This document shows, piece by piece, positions 16,874 through 26,213 of a stretch of 34,393 nt of DNA. The notes below the pieces were generated by a model. It did not search any database. It worked only from the letters and a program-made list of their open reading frames with translations, and was not told the DNA's origin. The first letter of the stretch is position 1. The number at the start of each line of letters is the position of its first letter. This DNA comes from Acidobacteriota bacterium (GTDB lineage Bacteria > Acidobacteriota > Terriglobia > Acidiferrales > UBA7541): the NCBI GenBank assembly GCA_003225315.1, contig QHZD01000008.1, forward strand, positions 1 through 34,393, read 5' to 3'. The translations under genes and the position numbers were made by a program.

Positions 16874-18499
16874 TCACGGTCGCGCTGTGGCTTTATCGCT
16901 CCCAACCGCGGCGAGCCCCTTTTGCGCCGCTTGCTTGGCCTGTTCCGGCCCGCCCTCCACGTTCAGCACTGACTGATACTCCATTTTTGCCACTTCCGGA
17001 TTCCCCTCATCATCATAAATCCGCGCCAGGTAAACATGCGACCATGCCAACACCATAGGATCCTGGGTTGCCGCATGTTCCCCGGTCGTCAGCCGTCCGA
17101 AGACCTGCTTGGCTCTGGCCGCATCGTGATCCAGGAGCGCCACCAGGCCGATTCCGTACCAGGCACGAGCCTGATCCGGATATCTCGTCAGAACTTTTTG
17201 AAACGAGGCTTCCGCCGCGCGCGGGTTTTTCTCCGCGATGCGCCGCTCCCCTTCTGTCAGCGCAGTAACAACTTCCGCATCATTCGGCACCGTCGTCGGC
17301 GCTGCGCTTCTCCTTCGTGCCAATTCTTCCCTTGCCGCTTCGTCCTCTGCTTTGGCAGTCTCTGCCGGGGCGAATTTCACCGTCGCCAACCGTCTGGCCT
17401 CAGCTCCAGTATCGATGGCCCTCACCAAATCCTGAAAAAAGAGCTTCATCGACGGCTCGGAGTTTTCGAATTTGGGCAGCGCCGCGAAGAGCGGTTTCAC
17501 CAGAACATAACCATCCTCATCGTCTCGATTCATAGCGGCTTCACGTTCGCCAGGGGAGATGCGTTTGAGCTTCAGTTCCACGGCGCGGACAGTGCATTCC
17601 GCAAAGTACGACGCATAGTCATCTTTCAATTCGGGCGCAAGACGCGGGGCGGTGGCGGCCTTCTCGAACAACGAGCGCTTCACCGCCGTCACGTGCGGAT
17701 ACATCAGGGGCAAAGGGTCCAACATGAAATGCAGAAACGCGTGACGAATCACGTCGGCCGGAATTTCTTCTCCTCCGCTCAGCACCAGCGCATAGTGATC
17801 GCCAAAATTTCTGACGTTGGTGATCCGCCCTACCAAGGGTTCGACGACAACTGCAAATGTCCGCGGTCCGGACGGGTCGAGGATTTCGCGCAGGTATGCC
17901 GACGCCACGAAAACAATCTGCGAAAGCGGATCATGAAGCCGCTCGACTTCGCGGTTATAAACCGGCTGCACTTGCCGCCAAAGTTGCCCGATTTTCTGTT
18001 CCTGATAGTAGCTCGAAAGGATTTCGCTGAATCCTTCGAGCGCAATGACTTCCGGCGGCAGTTCATCGCGCCGCAAAACCGCTTGAAACGCAGGCGCGGG
18101 TCCGGACACCAGGCCAAACCACAGATACCTGGAAAGAGTCGCACCGGGATCCCGCAATTCGTGGTGGTGATAGAATTCCCGCACCGCCTCCACCGCGGGA
18201 CCTTGTTGCTGGCGCAAGCGCTCCCGCATCTGCGCGCGGAACGCCGTCCAATTGTCGGAGCTGACGTTCGATTCAAAACCGGCTGCGACCAGCGCGCACA
18301 TGGTTGTGAACATCGCTTCGCTGCCGTCAACGCTCACGGTGCTGGGCGGAGCGGTCCGTGTGCGCGGCCGCGGGGCCGCTGGCGGAGCTGGTGGTGATTG
18401 CACTTGTGCGGGAACCGGCGACGGAGCTTGCGCAGCCGCGGGCAAAACGATTGCCAAGCACAAGCCAACCAGTACGATCGGTCTTTGAAGTTTTTTCAT
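16874..18499 (-). CDS. Secreted peptidase-like protein with C-terminal TPRs
   Basis: A 541-aa protein with a signal peptide (MKKLQRPIVLVGLCLAIVLPAAAQA), a Pro/Ala-rich low-complexity linker (about 25-55) and a helical domain (about 60-390). That domain includes ADVIRHAFLHFMLDPL, where H253 and H257 are spaced as in the HExxH zinc motif but the Glu is replaced by Ala. TPR repeats follow at about 420-530 (ARAWYGIGLVALLDHDAARAKQVF; LAWSHVYLARIYDDEGNPEVAKMEYQSVL). The function is unknown; an inactive or divergent metallopeptidase fold is my inference. I chose ATG 18499 over an in-frame GTG at 18520 because it follows AAAAGG and begins the signal peptide properly. It heads the 13-gene minus-strand run. 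Confidence 0.8.
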   Translation of the reverse strand: MKKLQRPIVLVGLCLAIVLPAAAQAPSPVPAQVQSPPAPPAAPRPRTRTAPPSTVSVDGSEAMFTTMCALVAAGFESNVSSDNWTAFRAQMRERLRQQQGPAVEAVREFYHHHELRDPGATLSRYLWFGLVSGPAPAFQAVLRRDELPPEVIALEGFSEILSSYYQEQKIGQLWRQVQPVYNREVERLHDPLSQIVFVASAYLREILDPSGPRTFAVVVEPLVGRITNVRNFGDHYALVLSGGEEIPADVIRHAFLHFMLDPLPLMYPHVTAVKRSLFEKAATAPRLAPELKDDYASYFAECTVRAVELKLKRISPGEREAAMNRDDEDGYVLVKPLFAALPKFENSEPSMKLFFQDLVRAIDTGAEARRLATVKFAPAETAKAEDEAAREELARRRSAAPTTVPNDAEVVTALTEGERRIAEKNPRAAEASFQKVLTRYPDQARAWYGIGLVALLDHDAARAKQVFGRLTTGEHAATQDPMVLAWSHVYLARIYDDEGNPEVAKMEYQSVLNVEGGPEQAKQAAQKGLAAVGSDKATARP

Positions 18500-18831
18500 G
18501 CCTTTTGCCGCAGTCCTCACTCGGGCCAGTCGCTGATTCTATTTCCGCGTGTCGCGGTTCTCCGCATGGAAGGGCATATCTGGAGCGGTCTATGTCCTCT
18601 CACAATTCTACGGCATATTGCCAATCTACAAGCCCCCTACACACTCCGTCAAGGAATCCCGCCCTGCTCCGCGAACCCTCCAGATGCCCCGGCATGTCCA
18701 TTTTTGCTCATTTTCACACTGAAAATCACTCGCTCAATCTGGACAACGCTTGCGCCTTCGCGGGGCATCTGCTAACAGTGGAGATGCTTCCTCAGCCCAC
18801 GCGGGATGGCCGCTTCATGGTTCGACCTCTC
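18500..18831. other. Divergent intergenic region
   Basis: About 330 bp separate the minus-strand TPR gene and the plus-strand LssY_C gene, so promoters for both should lie here. No gene is evident. The only structured element I can defend is the inverted repeat at 18710-18726. I could not pick a clear -35/-10 pair. Confidence 0.5.
18710..18726. promoter_or_regulatory. 7-3-7 inverted repeat, candidate operator
   Basis: ATTTTCA-CAC-TGAAAAT is a perfect 7-bp inverted repeat with a 3-bp centre in the divergent region, about 105 bp before the LssY_C start. It is AT-rich within GC-rich surroundings and looks like a dimeric regulator site. No regulator is encoded beside it. Confidence 0.3.
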
Positions 18832-20019
18832 ATGAGAAAACTGGCATTTGTTCTCGGACTTTCCCTGGCTGCGGCAGCTTTCCCAGGCACATTACTCGCA
18901 CAACTGGTCCGCGAGAACGCCACGCAATCGCCTACCAAGCGAGAATCCCAGAACTCAGCCGCCGCGAAAACCCCTCAGGGAAAAAAGCGTCTTTCGCAGG
19001 AAGTCCAGTTGACCGGTGAACAATCCTGGATAGACACGGGCATCGACATTCAGGCTGGCGAACACGTGCTTATCGCTGCCACCGGCAAGCTACGCTACGT
19101 CGACGCAAAGCAAGACAATGGTCCTGAGGGCCTTCCGCGAAGCTTCAAGGACCTTCTCCGTGTCTTGCCCTTTAATGAAGCGGGGCGTGGCACGTTGATC
19201 GGGCGCATCGGCGATAAAGATACCGCCCAGCCCTTCCTGGTTGGCGCGCGCCGCGATGTCGCCGCGCCTGTCTCGGGCCGACTCGCCGTGGGCATCAATC
19301 AGGCAGCCGACGACACAGGCGACGGGACTTATGCCGTACGCATCGAGGTTTACGTGCCCGAAGGCGGCACCGCGCGCGTGGTTGCTCGGCAAGTCAGTTC
19401 GTTGCCAGGCATCGACAACAGTCTCTTTTCAAAGATTCCGCGCCGCGTCGGCGACAAGCAAGGCAACGCCGGCGACATGGTCAATTTCCTGGTCCTTGGC
19501 TCCGAAGCCGCCATGCAGCGCGTCTTCACCACGGCTGGCTGGGTGAAAGTCGACGCTGACGTCAAGGAAACCGTTCTCCACGGCATCATCGGCAGTCTTT
19601 CGAAAGAAGCTTACTTGACCATGCCGATGAGCCAGCTCTACCTCTTTGGCCGCGCGCAGGATTACGGCTGGGCGCACGCCGAGCCCCTCAGCGTCGTTCG
19701 ATCGCGCAACCACTTGCGCATCTGGAAAGCGCCGTTCGAGGTGAAAGGGGAAACATTGTGGGTCGGAGCCGCCACTCACGATATCGGATTCGAACGCGAC
19801 GAGCGCAACAACGGCGTAACTCACAAGATCGATCCCGATATAGATCTCGAGCGCGACTACGTTGAGAAGACTCTTGCCTCCACGGGCCTCGTCGCTGAAA
19901 TCTCACACTTCCTGCCGGACAATCCCATGAAGGAAGCCAAGACTGCAACGGGCGGGACTTTCCATTCGAACGGGCAGGTGCTCATTCTCAAGCTCGACCA
20001 GTCCGCGCCTAATCCCTGA
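18832..20019 (+). CDS. Secreted lectin-like / LssY C-terminal domain protein
   Basis: A 395-aa protein. Signal peptide MRKLAFVLGLSLAAAAFPGTLLAQ is followed by a beta-sandwich domain (about 60-185) resembling PA-IL-type galactophilic lectins: SWIDTGIDIQAGEHVLIAATG, RGTLIGRIGD, PFLVGARRD, SGRLAVGIN and DDTGDGTYAVRIEVY. An LssY_C domain then spans about 220-370: LGSEAAMQRVFTTAGWVKVD, YLFGRAQDYGWAH, RNHLRIWKAP, LWVGAATHDIGFE and THKIDPDIDLERDYV. LssY_C function is not established. Upstream in-frame ATGs at 18784 and 18817 are possible; none has a good Shine-Dalgarno, and 18832 was chosen for the signal peptide. The gene converges on the fucosidase gene with 13 bp between stops. Confidence 0.85.
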   Translation: MRKLAFVLGLSLAAAAFPGTLLAQLVRENATQSPTKRESQNSAAAKTPQGKKRLSQEVQLTGEQSWIDTGIDIQAGEHVLIAATGKLRYVDAKQDNGPEGLPRSFKDLLRVLPFNEAGRGTLIGRIGDKDTAQPFLVGARRDVAAPVSGRLAVGINQAADDTGDGTYAVRIEVYVPEGGTARVVARQVSSLPGIDNSLFSKIPRRVGDKQGNAGDMVNFLVLGSEAAMQRVFTTAGWVKVDADVKETVLHGIIGSLSKEAYLTMPMSQLYLFGRAQDYGWAHAEPLSVVRSRNHLRIWKAPFEVKGETLWVGAATHDIGFERDERNNGVTHKIDPDIDLERDYVEKTLASTGLVAEISHFLPDNPMKEAKTATGGTFHSNGQVLILKLDQSAPNP

Positions 20020-20032
20020 GTTCAGTCTTCTG

Positions 20033-21370
<1,338 letters not shown>

Positions 21371-21417
21371 GTCCGTCTCCAGTGGAACCGTTGCTTGTTC
21401 TGACATCAAACACGTGG

Positions 21418-21445
21418 ATTCTAGCGAATGCCTACAGGAAGTCGA
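21418..21445 (-). promoter_or_regulatory. Candidate promoter for the fucosidase gene
   Basis: On the minus strand TCGACT (21445-21440) and TAGAAT (21423-21418) are 16 bp apart, with 4/6 and 5/6 matches to sigma70 boxes. The predicted start near 21411 lies about 40 bp upstream of the chosen ATG and just upstream of the alternative ATG at 21406. Confidence 0.35.
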
Positions 21446-21581
21446 GCAATAACACAATCGAGGCAGCCAATAGTCCAGCCACTTCCCTCTATCGCGTGCT
21501 CTCCTATTCTTCGTTTTGGAGTATGATTCGGCCCTCAGCCAGCGTTCAAACCGAACAAGAGAATCATGCAGGAGGTGGCTC

Positions 21582-22205
21582 ATGGTTGTCGCGAAGCCAA
21601 TCAACGAAGCAGGCAGGGTCGCCGCCTTGGAGAAGTACGCCATCCTCGATACTGATCCCGAGCAATCTTTCGACGACCTCACTCTGCTGGCATCGTTTAT
21701 TTGCAAGACGCCCATAGCTCTGATTTCCCTTGTCGACGAAGACCGCCAATGGTTCAAGTCACGAGTGGGCATGGATGCCAAGGAGACATCGCGCGACATC
21801 GCTTTTTGCTCCACGGCCATTTTGCAGTCCGATGTCTTCGTGGTCCCCGATGCGCTCAAGGATGATCGTTTTCGCGACAATCCCCTTGTCGTCTCTGACC
21901 CGCACATCCGCTTCTACGCTGGCGCACCGCTGATTAACGAAGATGGTTACGCCCTCGGAACACTTTGCGTCGTGGATCGCGCGCCTCGCGAATTGGCGCC
22001 CGATCAAAAGGAAGCGCTGAAAGCATTGAGCCGCCTGGTTCTCGCGCAACTCGAATTCCGCCGCAACTTGTTTCTGCTGAAAGAAACCCTCACCGACCGC
22101 ACAAGAGAGGAGCATGAGCGCCAGCGCGAGCTGGTGCACGTCCAGGAAACCCTTATGCGCGTCATGGGGCTGCGTAAATCCCAGGCCTCCGCAGGATCAC
22201 GTTGA
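21582..22205 (+). CDS. Stand-alone GAF domain protein
   Basis: A 207-aa protein consisting of a single GAF domain (about 15-165) followed by a helical, probably coiled-coil tail (TLTDRTREEHERQRELVHVQETLMRV). GAF landmarks are LDTDPEQSFDDLTLLASFICKTPIALISLVDEDRQWF, DIAFCSTAIL, VVPDALKDDRFRDNPLV, IRFYAGAPL and ALGTLCVVD. In related proteins this domain is fused to histidine kinases or diguanylate cyclases and senses small molecules; here no output domain is present. AGGAGG ends 6 bp before the ATG at 21582, which fixes the start. It is divergent from the fucosidase gene and convergent with the MFS gene. Confidence 0.88.
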   Translation: MVVAKPINEAGRVAALEKYAILDTDPEQSFDDLTLLASFICKTPIALISLVDEDRQWFKSRVGMDAKETSRDIAFCSTAILQSDVFVVPDALKDDRFRDNPLVVSDPHIRFYAGAPLINEDGYALGTLCVVDRAPRELAPDQKEALKALSRLVLAQLEFRRNLFLLKETLTDRTREEHERQRELVHVQETLMRVMGLRKSQASAGSR

Positions 22206-22253
22206 GCCTTCTTGAAATTTGGCGCTGATCCTGTCTGGTCAATCGGAGTCGGA

Positions 22254-23438
22254 TCAAGCAGCGTGCTGTTCGTCCACGGTTATCGCAAACAACAGAGTGC
22301 CCGCAAATCCGATGAGCCCAGCAGCCACGAACGGGATTTCCGGTCGCACCTTCCAAAGCAGGCCGCCAATCACCGATGCAGGAGTAATGGATAAGCTTCG
22401 AACCAGATAATACAGCCCCACGGTTCGCGCCCGGAGTTGCTGCTCCGCGAAGTCCACAATCATGGCCTTTCGCGACGGTTCGCCGATCTCCCGGAGCCCT
22501 CCAACGATGAAGGCAACGACCAGCCCTCCGAAGTTATGCGCGAGGATAGCAGCTATCGGATACATCGCAAAACAGAAGAACGTCGCAATCACGAACGGTT
22601 TTCGCCCAACCCGGCCCGCGATTTTCGTCGAGGGAACGTAGATGAGAATCGCGGTCATCAATTGAATGGCCACAAGCACGCCGTACTCTGGAATCGTGAC
22701 GCCAATAATGTTTGTAGCGTAAAGAACCACAAAAATATCCGCCAGCCCCTCACACATTCGAATCACGATGTCGGAAGCCAGGAGCCGTTTCAGCGTGGGG
22801 TGAAACGAGTTCCACACTCCAATTATCTTCGCGGTGTCGCCGGCCGAAGTCGGTAGCCGGAGCGAGAAAAGTAGCAACGCCGCACACGCCGCCAGTACGA
22901 GTGTAATGACGAGTCCTGCTCGAATCCCTTTTTGCAGGCCGAGCGCTCCGATCATCAAACCGCCAACCAGCGGCGAAATCACCATGGGAATGCGCTTTAG
23001 CATCGATTGAATCGTGAATCCCATCGCCCGGCGATCGCGTGGCAGAGTGTCTCCGATCGTCGCAAACATGGCAGGTGATCCCATGGCCTGCCACGCCATG
23101 ACAAACGCCAGCCCGAGGAAGAGGTACGGCCAGGAAGGACTCGAAAGATAAATGAAGTAGCCTGCGATGGCCGCTGCCAGAAAAATCAGGAAGGCTCGAC
23201 GCCTTCCCCAGTGGTCCGCTAGCCAGCCACCTGGATACTGGTAGATAGCGTCAAAGAAATCTTCTGCCGTGCCGAAGAGACCGACCGCCGCGACGCTCGC
23301 TCCCAACGATTCCAGATATTTAGGGAGAAACTTTTTCCAAAGCTCCTCGCCAAGGCCCACCAAGAACACCGCGCCTGAAGCCGCCGTAACGTTGCGTTCG
23401 AATCCCAGAGAGTCTCTTGTGCGTTCCTCGATGCTCAC
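22254..23438 (-). CDS. MFS transporter
   Basis: A 394-aa major facilitator superfamily permease with about 12 predicted membrane helices. The loop between helices 2 and 3 has the motif A-like GGWLADHWGRRRAFLIF (about 70-86), mirrored in the second half by KIAGRVGRKPFVIATFF. A helix-5-like region reads GLREIGEPSRKAMIVDF later in the chain. Substrate is unknown. The start is GTG, in a G-rich stretch, 31 bp after the stop of the Chrome_Resist gene, so the two are probably cotranscribed and may act together in export or metal/oxyanion tolerance. The membrane is the inner membrane. Confidence 0.9.
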   Translation of the reverse strand: MSIEERTRDSLGFERNVTAASGAVFLVGLGEELWKKFLPKYLESLGASVAAVGLFGTAEDFFDAIYQYPGGWLADHWGRRRAFLIFLAAAIAGYFIYLSSPSWPYLFLGLAFVMAWQAMGSPAMFATIGDTLPRDRRAMGFTIQSMLKRIPMVISPLVGGLMIGALGLQKGIRAGLVITLVLAACAALLLFSLRLPTSAGDTAKIIGVWNSFHPTLKRLLASDIVIRMCEGLADIFVVLYATNIIGVTIPEYGVLVAIQLMTAILIYVPSTKIAGRVGRKPFVIATFFCFAMYPIAAILAHNFGGLVVAFIVGGLREIGEPSRKAMIVDFAEQQLRARTVGLYYLVRSLSITPASVIGGLLWKVRPEIPFVAAGLIGFAGTLLFAITVDEQHAA

Positions 23439-23469
23439 CCCCCGCTTGCTTTTTTCCGATTCACCCGCT

Positions 23470-23946
23470 TCAATTTGTCTTCCGCCAGCGGAACGCGCCG
23501 TTCGGCTTTCCGCGCTTCACCATTTCTTTGCAGTACGCATAAAGCGCATCGTAGACAATCCACTCTGCTGCGTTGATTTCGTGGTCGTCCTTGAGATTTA
23601 GGTGCCGAAACCCCTCCGCGACGGCATTCAGTCCAGCGCCTTCCGGCTGCTGCCACAAGGTGTTGTCCGTATCCGCGCCATTTACGATCTTCCCGAGCAG
23701 CACGAGCGCGGCATCCCCAGTCAGATTGTATTTCTTCAGAATCGCTTCGAACGAGCATTCCTTGCCATGGTGACCCAGATCCACGTCCGGAACGTCAAAC
23801 GGCGTGGCACACAGCCTCTGCGCCTCGTTCATCACTTGCTGCGCCGGCACAAAATAAAATTCCGCCGAGGGGTCCACAAATTTCCGAATTAGCCAAGGGC
23901 ATGCCACTCGATCGACCTTTACGTGTTCACGCGTGATCCATTTCAT
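23470..23946 (-). CDS. Chromate resistance-type protein (ChrB C-terminal domain)
   Basis: A 158-aa protein that is essentially one Chrome_Resist (ChrB C-terminal) domain. Conserved features are WITREHVKVDRVACPWLIRKF at the N-terminus, DPSAEFYFVP, PFDVPDVDLGHHGKECSFEAIL, KIVNGADTDN, GAGLNAVAEG and a DDHEINAAEWIVYDALYAY end. Full-length ChrB regulates chromate efflux in Cupriavidus-type systems and has an extra N-terminal half, absent here. ATG 23946 is preceded by GGGGAAGG; an in-frame ATG at 23976 is less likely. It is the first gene of a pair with the MFS transporter, and no ChrA-type chromate transporter is visible, so a chromate role is only inferred from homology. Confidence 0.88.
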   Translation of the reverse strand: MKWITREHVKVDRVACPWLIRKFVDPSAEFYFVPAQQVMNEAQRLCATPFDVPDVDLGHHGKECSFEAILKKYNLTGDAALVLLGKIVNGADTDNTLWQQPEGAGLNAVAEGFRHLNLKDDHEINAAEWIVYDALYAYCKEMVKRGKPNGAFRWRKTN

Positions 23947-23957
23947 TTCCTTCCCCT

Positions 23958-23963
23958 TATAAT
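23958..23963 (+). promoter_or_regulatory. -10 box for the PQQ dehydrogenase
   Basis: A perfect TATAAT on the plus strand lies in the short gap between the divergent Chrome_Resist gene (start 23946) and the PQQ dehydrogenase gene. No good -35 is seen; the hexamer 17 bp upstream is GATCCA. A -35 here would lie inside the start of the divergent gene, so the two transcription starts may compete. Confidence 0.35.
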
Positions 23964-24015
23964 CTTCGCCTCGCATAGAATTCGAGGAATGCTATCCTCT
24001 CACCCGCGAACCGCC

Positions 24016-26199
24016 ATGGAAAAGCACCGTATTCTCAAAATACTCTTGACCGGAGCATCGCTTCTTACTTCGGCTCTGATCGTCACCAGGGCCGGGTTGA
24101 TCGCCAGCGTGGCAAACCCGCGGCCACAGAACACTGCGCCCGACCAAGAACAGCAGGATTGGCCGGCGTATGGCGGCGCTCCGGAGAACAATCACTATTC
24201 GACGCTTGCGCAAATCAACCGGAGCAACGTCAAGCACCTGACTGTTGCATGGAGCTTTGACACGCAGGAAGAAGGCGGCCTCCAGGCGAATCCTCTCATC
24301 ATCGCTGGAGTTCTCTATGGAATCACTCCCACCCAAAAAGTCTTCGCGCTGGATGCCGCGACGGGCGAGCTCCTGTGGAAGTTCGACTGCGGAATACGCG
24401 GCACGCAACCGGATCGCGGTCTGGCCTACTGGGCCGACGGCAACGACAAACGCATTCTAGTTGGCGTGATGAATTTTCTTTACGCTCTAGACACCTCGAC
24501 CGGCAAACCTATTCCATCGTTTGCAAAAGATGGCCGCATTGACCTCCGCGAAAATCTTGGTCGTGAACCTGCCTCCGCCCAATCCATTGTGCTCACCAGT
24601 CCACCCGTCGTTTACAAAGATTTGCTGATCGTTGGAGGACGCAATCCCGAGACTCTTCCCGCGCCCCCGGGCGACATTCGCGCTTTCGACATTCGAACCG
24701 GCAAGCTGCGCTGGTCGTTTCACACCATTGCTCATCCCGGGGAGTTTGGGTATAGCACTTGGCCCAGAGACGCCTGGAAGACCGGCGGCGCAGCGAACAA
24801 TTGGGCCGGTATGACGCTCGATCCCCAACGCGGAATTGTCTATGTCCCAACGGGCTCCGCCGCATTTGATTTCTACGGCGGCGACCGCGTCGGCGACGAT
24901 CTCTTCGCAAATTGCCTGATTGCTTTGAATGCTCAGACAGGCAAACGAATCTGGCATTTTCAAGGTGTCCATCACGACATTTGGGACCGCGACTTCCCTT
25001 CAACGCCAGCGCTCCTCACCGTCAAGCGCAATGGAAAAGAAATCGCGGCCGTGGCGCAAACATCAAAGCAAGGTTTCGTTTATCTCTTCGACCGCGCCAA
25101 CGGGAATCCTCTTTTTCCCATCAAGTCCCAAAAATATCCTCCGAGCACTGTGCCCGGTGAAGTTGCCGCTCGCGATCAGCCCCTTCCCGTTCGCCCCGCG
25201 CCCTTTGCTCGCCAGCTTCTCACCTCGGATTTACTAACCATGCGTACTCCGGAAGCGCACCAATGGGCGCTCGAAACATTCAAGAAATTCCGCAGTGAAG
25301 GTCAATTCGTTCCTTTCAGCGTCGGAAAAGACACGGTTGTTTTCCCCGGCTTCGACGGCGGAGCAGAATGGGGCGGCCCCGCCGTGGATCCGGAAACCGG
25401 AATCATCTACATCAATTCGAATGAGATGGCTTGGACGGGCGCACTTTCCCCCAACACCGGCGAGAATAGCCCGCGCGCCATCTACATGAGCCAATGCAGC
25501 GTTTGCCACGGAGAAAAAATGGCGGGCTCACCTCCGGCGATACCTTCCCTCGTAGGAGTGTCCGAACGGCTGGCATTCCCGCAAATTGCAACCACGATCA
25601 AGAATGGAAGAGGGCGCATGCCCGGCTTTCCTAATCTGACGGAAGATCAATTGTCCGCGCTTATCGATTTCGTGCTAAGCGGCGAAAATAAGGATCTGCC
25701 CGGTTCCGCGCCTCCGCCAACGTCGATGAAGTATCGTTTCACTGGCTATCACAGGTTTCTCGACCCCGAAGGTTATCCCGCGATCGCTCCTCCGTGGGGT
25801 ACCTTGAACGCGATCAATCTGAACACCGGTGAATATGTTTGGAAGATTCCCTTTGGCGAATATCCGGAACTCGCGGCGAAGGGACTGAAGAACACCGGCA
25901 CGGAAAATTACGGTGGTCCGATCGTCACCGCGGGCGGGTTGCTCTTCATCGGAGCAACCGACTTCGACAAGAAATTCCGCGCCTTCGATAAATCCACCGG
26001 TGAGCTGCTCTGGGAGGCGACCCTGCCCTTCTCCGGCAACGCCACCCCGGCTACTTACGAAGTGAACGACCGCCAATTCGTCGTGATTGCTGCAGGCGGC
26101 GGCAAAGATCCTAAATCGCCCTCCGGCGGCGTGTACGTAGCTTTTGCCCTGCCGCAAGTATCGCCAACGCCCAAGGCCAGTTCAAACTCAAATCACTAG
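24016..26199 (+). CDS. PQQ-dependent dehydrogenase with inserted cytochrome c domain
   Basis: A 727-aa quinoprotein dehydrogenase. An N-terminal signal or anchor helix (ILLTGASLLTSALIVTRAGLIA) places it in the periplasm. The eight-bladed PQQ propeller is evident: DWPAYGGAPENNHYSTL, LDAATGELLWKFD, IALNAQTGKRIWHFQGVHH-DIWDRDFPS, GWxxW-like docking motifs and DKSTGELLWEATLPFSGNATPA. A c-type haem site CSVCH (C494, C497, H498) with a Met-bearing helix (GRGRMPGFPNLTEDQLSALIDFVLSG) is inserted before the last blades, so electrons could pass from PQQ to haem internally. The family oxidises alcohols or sugars; the substrate is unknown. Start 24016 was chosen for signal peptide length; ATG 23989 is the alternative and neither has well-spaced Shine-Dalgarno. 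Confidence 0.93.
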   Translation: MEKHRILKILLTGASLLTSALIVTRAGLIASVANPRPQNTAPDQEQQDWPAYGGAPENNHYSTLAQINRSNVKHLTVAWSFDTQEEGGLQANPLIIAGVLYGITPTQKVFALDAATGELLWKFDCGIRGTQPDRGLAYWADGNDKRILVGVMNFLYALDTSTGKPIPSFAKDGRIDLRENLGREPASAQSIVLTSPPVVYKDLLIVGGRNPETLPAPPGDIRAFDIRTGKLRWSFHTIAHPGEFGYSTWPRDAWKTGGAANNWAGMTLDPQRGIVYVPTGSAAFDFYGGDRVGDDLFANCLIALNAQTGKRIWHFQGVHHDIWDRDFPSTPALLTVKRNGKEIAAVAQTSKQGFVYLFDRANGNPLFPIKSQKYPPSTVPGEVAARDQPLPVRPAPFARQLLTSDLLTMRTPEAHQWALETFKKFRSEGQFVPFSVGKDTVVFPGFDGGAEWGGPAVDPETGIIYINSNEMAWTGALSPNTGENSPRAIYMSQCSVCHGEKMAGSPPAIPSLVGVSERLAFPQIATTIKNGRGRMPGFPNLTEDQLSALIDFVLSGENKDLPGSAPPPTSMKYRFTGYHRFLDPEGYPAIAPPWGTLNAINLNTGEYVWKIPFGEYPELAAKGLKNTGTENYGGPIVTAGGLLFIGATDFDKKFRAFDKSTGELLWEATLPFSGNATPATYEVNDRQFVVIAAGGGKDPKSPSGGVYVAFALPQVSPTPKASSNSNH

Positions 26200-26213
26200 T
26201 CTAGGCATTTGGG

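Noticed and set aside
17036-18397. A 453-codon plus-strand frame opposite the secreted TPR gene
   Set aside because: His/Arg-rich composition, no domain, and the minus strand has a signal peptide and TPRs.
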